Part shown: positions 1-7,783 of the stretch, in pieces
How positions within the stretch are numbered: the stretch's first letter is position 1
Layout: each line of letters starts with the position of its first letter
Assembly: GCA_965199745.1 (NCBI GenBank)
Contig: CBDATB010000015.1
Location: forward strand, 1 to 64,000
Length of the DNA stretch: 64,000 nt
Reading direction: 5' to 3'
Source: CBDATB01 sp965199745
GTDB taxonomy: Bacteria; Bacteroidota; Bacteroidia; Cytophagales; Flammeovirgaceae
Program-made: the position numbers and the translations under genes
The notes under the pieces: generated by a model
Told to the model about the DNA's origin: nothing
Database searches by the model: none
The model's input: only the letters and a program-made list of their open reading frames with translations

Positions 1-1926
1 TAATTTTAAGTTTTGATTTTTAGCAATTTGCTCGATTTCTTTAATCTTATTTTGCCAATAATATCTTGGCACAAAAATATTTTTCTCTAAAGCGTTTGTA
101 CTTTGGACTTTAAATGTGTATTTCTCAAAATTATTTTGTTCTACTTCTTTTAATATTAAAGGTATGTCGTCCCAAAGTTCGTCTTTGTTGGTTTGCTTTT
201 TGGAATAATCCCAACGATAAATTTCTTTTCCTTGGTGGTCGTGTCCGATTTCTTCTGCAACTGCCATATTTAAGGTTGGTTGCTGTGGTTTATTTTTCTC
301 TAAAATAATTACAACACATTTTGCATTATTGTGCGGACGAAAAGTATTGTGTGGTAAATCTAACATCCAAGTAACATTGTTATTACGCAACATATAATGC
401 AAAACATACCTTGATTTTGGTGCGTGAAAAAATGTTTCAGGAAGTACAATTCCCATTCTGCCACCATCTTTTAATAGTTTTAAAGAGCGTTCTATAAACA
501 GAATTTGTATGGTTTCTTCTTTCTTTAGTTTGTTGGTTTTAACGTAACTATTTCCTTCTTTTTTCCATTTGTAAGCAAGGTCAAACTGCTTTAGTTTTTC
601 TTCGCCTTTAACTTTAATATCTTTCCCAAAAGGTGGATTTGCAAGTAAAACATCAAATTTGTCAAGGTTGATATGTTGTCTTGTGCTTGGTTTCCATTGT
701 TCTGATTTTTTTAAACTGTCTTCGCAGAATATTCCACCTTTTCCATCGCCCAAAATTGCCATATATGCTTTAGCAACTTTGCTTAAAAAATCATCTTTTT
801 CTAAACCTTTTATACACTTTATAGCTGATGATAATTTTTCTTCATTTAACGCCAAATCACTCCAACCATATTCGTTTGCTTGTTTGTCTAAAACTTTCCA
901 AATATGTCGTAAACTTTCGACTAAAAATCCGCCCGTTCCACAAGCTGGGTCAATCAATAATTCATTTGGTTGTGGGTTTAGAATTTCAACCATTAGTTTA
1001 ATTACGTTTCTTGGTGTGAAAAACTGACCTTGTGCACCTTTTAATGAGTAACCAATAAAAGTTTCAAAGGCATCTGCAATTATATCTCGCTCACTTTCTA
1101 TAAGTGAAAAATTTTGCAATTCACCAACTACATATTTTATGCTTTCAGCATCTAAACTAATACTGTCGGCAATTTCTATAACTTCGCTATACTTGGTTTT
1201 TACTTTCTCAAATAAGGTTTCAATTCGTTTTTTAACGATTTGTTTATCCTCGTCTATTCCAACTCTAAACGAAACATTATCGTCTAATTTTGTAAAACGC
1301 TCATCGTAAATTTTACAAAAAATTAGATTAATTAATTGTTGTGCAATTATTTCATCACGTCCTGTTCCTGTGGCGTTTCCTGCCAAATGGTTACGGATTG
1401 AATTGAAAATTACCTTTAGATTATGAGTTGGTTTTAAGTCTTTTCGCTTGAATTTCCCAATATCCTCTAATCGTTGTCCTTTGATTGGAATGTTTGGAAT
1501 TTCCTCAAAATGAACTTTGCCTTTTTGTTCTATTTTTTTGAGAAAAATTCGTTCTTCGCCATTGAACCAAACTCCAATGTAGGCGTTTGAAAACTTTAGA
1601 TAATCTTGAAGCTGTGTAATTCCATCGTTTTGTGTTTTCTTTTTACACTCAATGATTATGTATTCATTTTCATCAATTTTTTTATCGTTTGAGAAAACAA
1701 TAATATCTAATGGATAGGATTTTGTTGTATCTGAAGGACTTGCTTTTACTCGATATTGCGGTCTGGTTTGGATTTGGCTTTTAGAGTAGCCATAATCTTC
1801 AACAAGTTGCCTTGAAAAAACTTGTAACGCATCTATTTCTTCGGGCGTTGCTTTTACTTGCTCTCCCGAAATATAATCAAAAATATAGCCCTCTTTTAGA
1901 GGACTTTCGTTTGTCTTTACTTGCAT
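1..1926 (-). CDS. Type I-like N6-adenine DNA methyltransferase with N-terminal nuclease-like domain (partial)
   Basis: The frame opens at the ATG at 1926 and stays open for 642 codons to the left edge, so the C-terminus and any hsdS lie outside the window. Residues about 10-150 look like the HSDR_N_2 domain of restriction subunits, with PLDIIVF followed by EYIIIECKKK, a PD-(D/E)xK arrangement. Residues about 160-600 are an HsdM-type methyltransferase: SAM motif DPACGTGGF near residue 325 and catalytic LLANPPFGKD near residue 430. It should methylate adenine as part of a type I-like restriction-modification system. The fused N-terminal domain resembles single-polypeptide MTase arrangements, but whether it cuts DNA cannot be judged. 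The 5' remnant of a different hsdM lies just upstream. Methyltransferase assignment is firm; subtype is not. Confidence 0.85.
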   Translation of the reverse strand, partial: MQVKTNESPLKEGYIFDYISGEQVKATPEEIDALQVFSRQLVEDYGYSKSQIQTRPQYRVKASPSDTTKSYPLDIIVFSNDKKIDENEYIIIECKKKTQNDGITQLQDYLKFSNAYIGVWFNGEERIFLKKIEQKGKVHFEEIPNIPIKGQRLEDIGKFKRKDLKPTHNLKVIFNSIRNHLAGNATGTGRDEIIAQQLINLIFCKIYDERFTKLDDNVSFRVGIDEDKQIVKKRIETLFEKVKTKYSEVIEIADSISLDAESIKYVVGELQNFSLIESERDIIADAFETFIGYSLKGAQGQFFTPRNVIKLMVEILNPQPNELLIDPACGTGGFLVESLRHIWKVLDKQANEYGWSDLALNEEKLSSAIKCIKGLEKDDFLSKVAKAYMAILGDGKGGIFCEDSLKKSEQWKPSTRQHINLDKFDVLLANPPFGKDIKVKGEEKLKQFDLAYKWKKEGNSYVKTNKLKKEETIQILFIERSLKLLKDGGRMGIVLPETFFHAPKSRYVLHYMLRNNNVTWMLDLPHNTFRPHNNAKCVVIILEKNKPQQPTLNMAVAEEIGHDHQGKEIYRWDYSKKQTNKDELWDDIPLILKEVEQNNFEKYTFKVQSTNALEKNIFVPRYYWQNKIKEIEQIAKNQNLKL

Positions 1927-2069
1927 TCACTGAACCATTTACTTGACATTTGAGATGGCATTTTTTTCAGTTGTATATTCGGTAAAACGAAAATACCACT
2001 TTACCAATTTTAAACACTTATTAAACGTTATTATTAGCTCTAATAATTTCAGCATATATGCAATGCAAT

Positions 2070-2420
2070 TCATGAAATTTTTAACTTCACTGTGAAATTC
2101 AAATCATTGACATCTTCCTCTCCCGATTCACCTTTGTTTAATTTTCCATTCATCTGCGAAGGGTAAATGAAATAACCTTTTTCTTTAATGACGGTTTCTT
2201 TAGTGGTTTTTATTCTTTCATCACTATCATGAAGCTCAGCATAATTGACACTATCGTCATCGGCTTCAATGTAATCGGTAAATTTTTCGCTAATGAAACG
2301 GTAAAACAGCGTACCTAAGACAAAGTGTTTGAAATCTCATCCATCTACCGAGCCACATACTTGGGTGGCCATTTTCCATATTTGAGCTTGTAATTCAGCT
2401 CTTTGATTTGTGCCTGTCAT
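2070..2420 (-). pseudogene. hsdM 5' remnant (type I methyltransferase N-terminal domain)
   Basis: From ATG at 2420 the translation begins MTGTNQRAELQAQIWKMA and continues through FVLGTLFYRFISEKFTDYIE to GYFIYPSQ, the characteristic HsdM N-terminal helical domain. Codon 28 (2337-2339) is TGA where the family has the Trp of VDGWDFK. The same frame then stays open to a TGA at 2070-2072 (117 codons), but recognisable similarity fades after YPSQ. A complete HsdM has about 500 residues, so this is a truncated, nonsense-mutated fragment. It lies 144 bp upstream of a different, apparently intact adenine methyltransferase, which suggests replacement of an older R-M system. Confidence 0.8.
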
Positions 2421-2870
2421 TTATTTATGCTTTAATAAAAAATGTACTTAATTTTATTTCTTTTTCAGTTTCGTTTATCAGTTTCATTATGTCCTTTAAA
2501 ATATACTACCTACTCGTATATACTTTCTTCTAATTCTCCATCAGTAAAAGTGACCCATTTAAACGTTTATAAAGTTGAAAAAAGTATAATAATACTTCTC
2601 TGCGTTCCCAACGGTTGAACAATTTAAGCATTAAAACAAGCTACAATAAGCATTTTTTCAACTCAAAGTGGCTTTTAGTGGCTGTAAAGGACTAAAATCG
2701 CTTTGTGGAAGTATTAATTTTGTACCGTTAAGGTTCACTTTTTGAAGTTGGGCGTATGAGGTATATGTAAGCATTTTTTGCATAAGTAGGTGATTTTCAA
2801 TATTTTCTGAGATTATGTCGTCTCTTCCTTATAATGGCCTTTTGGATCTGCCCCTTATAGTTAGCATGTT
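2421..2870. other. Degraded intergenic stretch
   Basis: No intact gene is visible. On the minus strand, about 2775-2660 reads as an open stretch containing QLQKVNLNGTKLILPQSDF, which looks like former coding sequence but which I cannot assign. The rest is AT-rich with frequent stops in all frames. Confidence 0.4.
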
Positions 2871-2990
2871 TCAATTCAAAGTTTGACTATTGACTTCTTT
2901 AAGCCAAATGCTTTCCTCTTGCTTTTTTAGCTCAGTTAAAGTCTTTGCTTGTAAATAGTAATTATCAGATGCTTTGTTTGTCTGATTTTA
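2871..2990 (-). pseudogene. IS605-type tnpB (OrfB) relic
   Basis: About 40 codons on the minus strand read NYYLQAKTLTELKKQEESIW followed by LKEVNSQTL. This matches the N-terminal helix-turn-helix region of TnpB/OrfB proteins of IS200/IS605 elements, where LTELKK...WLKEVNSQTLQ is typical. Stops lie on both sides, no start is present, and neither the RuvC-like part nor a tnpA is seen. It is probably the remains of an old insertion beside the decayed hsdM. The match is short, so the call is tentative. Confidence 0.5.
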
Positions 2991-3097
2991 CTCTTTTTGA
3001 CTATGTTTAAACAAAGACAAGTAGATCATCTGTCTATTTTTAGATTTAAGTTGTTGATAATTACAGGTAACATTTTCAATAAACGGTCATTTTAATG

Positions 3098-3670
3098 TCA
3101 TTTATTCTTTGTTGTACTTAGTTTTCGTTTATCCGTTTCAAGAATTGAGTATTTAAAATTGTCAGACCACCCCGTTTTTAAAGGTAATATTTTCCTTCCT
3201 CTTCCCTCTCGTATAAGACCCACTTTCTCAAGGACTTTGATTGAGCCTATGTTTTCTACAGCACATCCTGCTTGAATTCTGTGTAAGTTTAATTCATCAA
3301 ATCCATAATTAATCATTCTTGATAAAACTTCTGTTGCAATGCCTTTATTCCAGTGGTCAGAATGTATTTTATACCAAACCTCACCTTGTCTATATTTTTC
3401 ATGTCCGAGTTTTAACCCGAATAATCCTATAAAATCGTTAGTCAAATTAGATTCTATAGCAAAAGTGAAATTCCTAATGTTATCCTGTTGATTTTCAGAA
3501 ATCCACGGTTCAATTACAGTTTTAGTTTCCTCAATATTTTTTGGTATTCCTAACGTATTATACTCGTCAGTTTCAGGTAATGAGTGTAGTTTATGAATTG
3601 AATGTAAATCCGAGATTTCAATCAATCTTAATTTCGTTCTTTCTGTTAATATTTCGATGGTTATTTTCAA
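3098..3670 (-). CDS. GNAT N-acetyltransferase, RimJ/RimL-like
   Basis: 190 residues. The opening ILTERTKLRLIEISDLHSI is the usual N-terminus of RimJ/RimL-type acetyltransferases. The acetyl-CoA loop is visible around residues 95-115 as EVWYKIHSDHWNKGIATEVL, followed by NLHRIQAGCAVENIGSIKVL and EKVGLIREG, the conserved C-terminal half of the fold. It should transfer an acetyl group from acetyl-CoA to an amine, possibly a protein N-terminus; the substrate cannot be read from sequence. It stands alone between R-M and DUF2442 remnants, so it may be accessory. Length is normal for the family. Confidence 0.88.
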   Translation of the reverse strand: MKITIEILTERTKLRLIEISDLHSIHKLHSLPETDEYNTLGIPKNIEETKTVIEPWISENQQDNIRNFTFAIESNLTNDFIGLFGLKLGHEKYRQGEVWYKIHSDHWNKGIATEVLSRMINYGFDELNLHRIQAGCAVENIGSIKVLEKVGLIREGRGRKILPLKTGWSDNFKYSILETDKRKLSTTKNK

Positions 3671-3732
3671 TTGAGTATAACGGGTTAGTATAAAAGGATA
3701 AGAATTACTAAATATTGAACTATTACATTAAA

Positions 3733-3937
3733 ATGATGGAAATGTTAATCGTAAAAAAAGCAGAGTATGTAAACGACCACAAGCTACAATTAACTTTTAA
3801 TGCAAAAGAAGTTATTTTTTTTAAAATTTCGAATCAATCCATTTACAGTAGAGTGGAGTAGTGGAGCAGATTTTTCTCCTGATTTTTTGTGCGAATTGGT
3901 AAATGGTCAAAACAAAAAAGATTATAACAAGGCATAA
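3733..3937 (+). pseudogene. DUF2442 family protein, frameshifted relic
   Basis: From ATG at 3733 the first frame reads MMEMLIVKKAEYVNDHKLQL then TFNAKEVIFFKIS and stops at a TAG. In the neighbouring frame the sequence continues VEWSSGADFSPDFLCEL to a TAA at 3935-3937. The two halves match the start and end of DUF2442, whose C-terminus is typically WPNGADFAPEFLYE. The middle is shortened and one frameshift separates the halves. DUF2442 genes are usually partners of small toxin-like genes; none is seen here. Confidence 0.65.
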
Positions 3938-4168
3938 ACTCAATGGCTATAAAGTTTTAAATTTCATGTCCATTTTATTTTAACAGATTTGTTAATAAAT
4001 TTGGGGTTGGTGTGTTTTTAACACCGCACTGAGATTTGTACTAGATCGTTGTAAGTAATTTAACAAAGAAAAAAGATAAAAATAAACTGAGCAACATCGC
4101 GAAAGATTTGAAGTGAACTACACAAAAATTAAAGATTTGTGGGTTCTACGCTCGATTATATAAAAACC

Positions 4169-5563
4169 ATGTTTTCTGTTGTAGATATAGAGACCACCGG
4201 CGGTAGTTTTTATTCGGGAAAAATTACCGAAATTGCCATTTTTGTACACAACGGAAAAAAAGTAGTGAAGAGCTTTTCCAGCCTTATCAATCCTGAAATG
4301 CCTATCCCCCCTTATATTTCGCGTATGACCCGTATTACGGACGAAATGGTAGCTGATGCACCAAAATTTTATGAAATAGCTAAAAAAGTTATCGAAATAA
4401 CTGAGGAAAATATTTTTGTTGCCCACAACGTAGGCTTCGATTATGGTTTTATTAAAGAAGAATTCCGAAAACTCGGCTACTGCTTTAACCGCTCTCGGCT
4501 TTGCACGATCCAGCTGAGTCGTCGATTTATTCCGGGTAAAAAATCCTACGGACTCGGTAACTTGTGCTATGACCTAAAAATTAATATTAACAACCGCCAC
4601 CGTGCCACAGGAGACGCAGCAGCAACAGTCAAAGTCTTGGAAATACTGTTAAAATTAGAGCCGAGTCTGGCCAAAAACGGACTCGTTAACGATGACTATA
4701 AGTTTCTAAAATACAATATTCACCTTACTAGAGAAGATGTAGATTCGATACCAGAAGCCACAGGCGTTTACTATTTTTATAATACTAAAAATCAACTTAT
4801 TTATGTTGGTAAAAGCATTAATATTCGCCATCGAATACTTACCCACCTGAACAACTGCAATGGAAAAAAAGCTGTGAATATGCGCGGAGAAATCGCCCAG
4901 ATTGGCTACGAGCTAACTGGCAGTGAATTAATAGCACTTCTTCTTGAGTCGGATGAAATAAAAAAATATCAACCCTGTTTCAATAGGGTACAGCGATGCA
5001 GCATTTACAGGTACGGTATTCTTGCTGAAAAAGATGAAAACGGCTATTTACATCTAAAAATTATTAAGATTAAAGAAACAAATACTTCACTACTTGCTTA
5101 CACACAACTCAAAAAAGCACAAAAACACCTTTTTGCTTTAGTGGCACGTTATGGGTTGTGTCAGAAACTTTGCGGGCTATACCCTAGTGATAGTCACTGC
5201 TTTCAGTATTTAGTCAACACTTGCGCAGGTGCTTGTATTGGCAAGGAAAAACCCGAGAGTTATAATAAAAAAGTTCAAAAGCTTATCGATCAGGCAAATT
5301 ACCATCATAAAAGTATGTTTATTATAGACGTGGGGCGTTCGGCAGAGGAATATGCCGTAGTGCATATCGAAAAAGGACATTATAAGGGTTTTGGATTTAT
5401 TGATAAATACGCTGCCAATAATAGTATAGAAATGCTACAATCTGCCGTTAAAAACTATCCTGAAAATGGCGACATACACCGAATTATTCATGACTTTTTG
5501 AGGAAAAAAGTTAAAAATATACAAATGATTTATTACGACTCTGAAGATCTCTCCAAAGTATGA
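4169..5563 (+). CDS. DEDDh 3'-5' exonuclease fused to UvrC-like GIY-YIG nuclease
   Basis: 464 residues from ATG 4169; an in-frame GTG at 4139 would add ten residues, but the exonuclease motif begins right after the ATG, so 4169 is preferred. The N-terminal DnaQ-type domain has FSVVDIETTGG (motif I), HNVGFDYGF near residue 87 (motif II) and HRATGDAAA near 145 (motif III). Residues about 200-280 form a GIY-YIG domain (TGVYYFYNTKNQLIYVGKS). A UvrC-like cysteine region (YGLCQKLCGLYP, CAGACIGKEKPESYN) follows. Related epsilon-UvrC fusions are widespread in Bacteroidota and are annotated as DNA polymerase III epsilon-like proteins, but a DNA repair role is more likely. The stop overlaps the era start (ATGA). 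Confidence 0.88.
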   Translation: MFSVVDIETTGGSFYSGKITEIAIFVHNGKKVVKSFSSLINPEMPIPPYISRMTRITDEMVADAPKFYEIAKKVIEITEENIFVAHNVGFDYGFIKEEFRKLGYCFNRSRLCTIQLSRRFIPGKKSYGLGNLCYDLKININNRHRATGDAAATVKVLEILLKLEPSLAKNGLVNDDYKFLKYNIHLTREDVDSIPEATGVYYFYNTKNQLIYVGKSINIRHRILTHLNNCNGKKAVNMRGEIAQIGYELTGSELIALLLESDEIKKYQPCFNRVQRCSIYRYGILAEKDENGYLHLKIIKIKETNTSLLAYTQLKKAQKHLFALVARYGLCQKLCGLYPSDSHCFQYLVNTCAGACIGKEKPESYNKKVQKLIDQANYHHKSMFIIDVGRSAEEYAVVHIEKGHYKGFGFIDKYAANNSIEMLQSAVKNYPENGDIHRIIHDFLRKKVKNIQMIYYDSEDLSKV

Positions 5564-6456
5564 ATGAACAACAAGCACACAGGGCGGGCTTTGTGAGTAT
5601 TATTGGCAAACCCAATGTAGGAAAATCAACACTAATGAATAGCTTGATAGGTGAGCGTCTGTCTATTATTACTGCCAAGGCTCAAACGACACGCCACCGA
5701 ATACTAGGCATACTCAATGGCGAAGAATTCCAGATAGTATATTCCGATACACCAGGAATCATAAAGCCCCGCTATCAACTACAGCAAGCCATGATGGATT
5801 TTGTACATCAATCACTCGAAGATGCCGATATAATTCTTTTAGTAGTAGATATTGCAGAAAGATTTGAAAGTAACACTATCATGGAGAAACTAAAAAATAC
5901 TGATACCCCTATTATACTCATCGTCAATAAAATAGATCAATCGAATGAACAAACAGTAAAAAAACAAATAGATATTTATCGTAAGAACATAGATACGAAA
6001 GCAATAATACCTGTCTCTGCACTACATAGATTTAATATAGAGCAAATGCTGCAAGTACTTCTCCATCACTTACCCGAACATCCTGCTTTCTTTCCTAAAG
6101 ATGAATTGACTGACAAACCTCAACGATTTTTTGCTGCCGAAATTATAAGAGAGAAAATATTACTCAACCTCAAAAAAGAAGTTCCCTACGCCTGCGAAGT
6201 AGTGGTTAGCTCATTTAAAGAAACGAAAAATATCATCCACATTTCTGTTAATATTATGGTAGAAAGAGAAAGCCAGAAAGGGATTATTATTGGTAAACAG
6301 GGGAGTATGCTCAAGAGAATTGGTATGCAAGCCAGAAAAGAAATGGAGCTGTTTTTTGCCAAGCAGATATTTTTAGAACAATATGTAAGAATTGCTGCCG
6401 ACTGGAGGAAGAGAAAAAGCGAAGTAAAAAAATTTGGGTATATATTAAATTCATAA
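5560..6456 (+). CDS. era: GTPase Era
   Basis: 298 residues, full length. The GTPase motifs are GKPNVGKSTL (G1, residues 16-25), DTPG (G3), NKID (G4) and SAL (G5). The C-terminal KH domain carries GIIIGKQGSMLKRIG and ends in VRIAADWRKR, as Era does. Era binds the 3' end of 16S rRNA and assists 30S assembly and cell-cycle control. The start overlaps the preceding nuclease gene by 4 bp, so the two are probably co-transcribed and translationally coupled. Confidence 0.97.
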   Translation: MNEQQAHRAGFVSIIGKPNVGKSTLMNSLIGERLSIITAKAQTTRHRILGILNGEEFQIVYSDTPGIIKPRYQLQQAMMDFVHQSLEDADIILLVVDIAERFESNTIMEKLKNTDTPIILIVNKIDQSNEQTVKKQIDIYRKNIDTKAIIPVSALHRFNIEQMLQVLLHHLPEHPAFFPKDELTDKPQRFFAAEIIREKILLNLKKEVPYACEVVVSSFKETKNIIHISVNIMVERESQKGIIIGKQGSMLKRIGMQARKEMELFFAKQIFLEQYVRIAADWRKRKSEVKKFGYILNS

Positions 6457-6499
6457 ACTACCACTGAGCCATGCAGACCAAAGTGGAAATAGCTTTAAT

Positions 6500-6526
6500 G
6501 CTGCTTTTTTCAAAAAAACAGCTTTT
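6500..6526 (+). terminator. Possible terminator after era
   Basis: GCTG plus a T-run pairs with an A-run plus CAGC (6500-6522), followed by TTTT. It lies between the convergent era and lipoprotein genes and could serve both strands. Confidence 0.35.
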
Positions 6527-6614
6527 GTGTTTTGTCAAAGAATCAGCAAGTTTTAAAATTAAAAATCCTAAGATTAATTCCACTGCGCCATAGTGCTGTC
6601 ATGCTAACAAAATA

Positions 6615-7037
6615 CTACTCACATGGTATTTGTTTGACTGTATAGCCGGATCCAGTTTTTCCAACATACGCACATCCTCCAGCAGCTAAAATATCCTTTA
6701 CACAGCCAAGTGCTTGGCTGGCAGACAAGCCAGAGCCAGAGCTCACGCGACCATTGCTACTGTCGTCAGAACTGCTAAAAGGTATCTCACCGTCAATATC
6801 TATTTTCCAGCCTAAATTACTCATCGCACTAGTCAGCTTATCATGATCGACAAGAATTATTTCTGGCGTATCATCGCTGCTAGATAAAGGCGGAATAACC
6901 ATAGATGTAGTAGGCGATAGACTATTCAAGGAAACTTCAAACATTTCCTCAAAACTGACTTGTTTGTTAATGTTCTTCTCTCGAGAACAAGCTGAAACCA
7001 ATAATACAAGGGCAATAAAAAGATGTAACTTTCTCAT
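6615..7037 (-). CDS. Small lipoprotein of unknown function
   Basis: 140 residues. The N-terminus MRKLHLFIALVLLVSAC is a lipoprotein signal peptide with lipobox VSAC, so the mature protein would begin at Cys17 and sit in the envelope. The middle is rich in Ser, Asp and Pro and probably disordered. The last 30 residues contain two further cysteines and the final CE (GCVKDILAAGGCAYVGKTGS), suggesting a small disulfide-containing domain. I recognise no family. It is downstream of the HAD/TonB receptor operon on the same strand, about 100 bp away, and convergent with era. Confidence 0.65.
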   Translation of the reverse strand: MRKLHLFIALVLLVSACSREKNINKQVSFEEMFEVSLNSLSPTTSMVIPPLSSSDDTPEIILVDHDKLTSAMSNLGWKIDIDGEIPFSSSDDSSNGRVSSGSGLSASQALGCVKDILAAGGCAYVGKTGSGYTVKQIPCE

Positions 7038-7135
7038 TTTTTTAATTGTTTAGTTGGATAAAAAATTTAATTACCTCTTAATTTTATATATATATGCATG
7101 TGTGCAAACATTTATGCTAATTTTTTGATATTTTT

Positions 7136-7768
7136 TTAAAAATTAAAATCAACATCAGTTAAATGCAAATCTAAAATAGTTCTGTCTTTCAGATGTAAGG
7201 CTTTAATCCCCAACTGTGAAGCTGCTCGGATGTGTTGAATACTGTCGTCTATAAACAAAGTTTGTTCGGGTAAAAGATTATTCTCTCGTAATACCTTTTG
7301 GAAGATGCTCAAATTGGGTTTCCTATCGCCAACAAGATGAGAATAATATGCTTTTTCAAACAAACTGTCGATATTATCCATACCAAACTGTCGCTTGACT
7401 TGTCGGTCAAAGGCTGTCTTATGAATTTCATTTGTATTACTAAGCAAAAATATATGTTTTTGCTTGCTCAGTTTTTTTAGCAGTTCAATACGCTCGGCAG
7501 GAATGTCGAGTAGTAATGCATTCCATGCCTTATCCAGCATTTCGTCGTCTGCTTCTGTCTTTAGTAGCCGGCGCAGGTTTTTGCGGAAAGCATCAGGTGT
7601 AATACTTCCGATTTCGAGTTCGTCAAATAAAATGTGTTGCTTATGTTGTAGATAATACTCTCCGCTATCGTATGGGGCAAGTGTATGAAAAGCATTGACA
7701 GTTTTTTGGTAATCAATATTAATAATTACTCCACCCAAGTCAAAAATGATATGCTGAATTGCTTGCAT
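7136..7768 (-). CDS. HAD-superfamily hydrolase (YihX-like phosphatase)
   Basis: 210 residues. Motif I is IIFDLGGVIINID (nucleophile Asp10, with the acid two residues on replaced by Gly as in YihX-like proteins), motif II is LLSNTNEIHK, and motif III/IV is DRKPNLSIF plus LFIDDSIQHI. The cap lies between residues 20 and 90. This is the HAD-IA group that includes sugar-phosphate phosphatases. The gene begins 15 bp downstream of the TonB receptor, so it is probably the last gene of that operon and may handle a sugar phosphate released from the imported substrate; that last point is inference. Confidence 0.85.
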   Translation of the reverse strand: MQAIQHIIFDLGGVIINIDYQKTVNAFHTLAPYDSGEYYLQHKQHILFDELEIGSITPDAFRKNLRRLLKTEADDEMLDKAWNALLLDIPAERIELLKKLSKQKHIFLLSNTNEIHKTAFDRQVKRQFGMDNIDSLFEKAYYSHLVGDRKPNLSIFQKVLRENNLLPEQTLFIDDSIQHIRAASQLGIKALHLKDRTILDLHLTDVDFNF

Positions 7769-7783
7769 AATTATCAGTTAAAC

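Noticed and set aside
1900..2420. TGA read as tryptophan (recoding), suggested by TGA at conserved Trp in the hsdM remnant and again in the antitoxin-like gene at 41.9 kb
   Set aside because: Intact genes across the window use TGG for Trp and end in TGA (for example pgmB and pdxA). The two cases are in genes that show other signs of decay.
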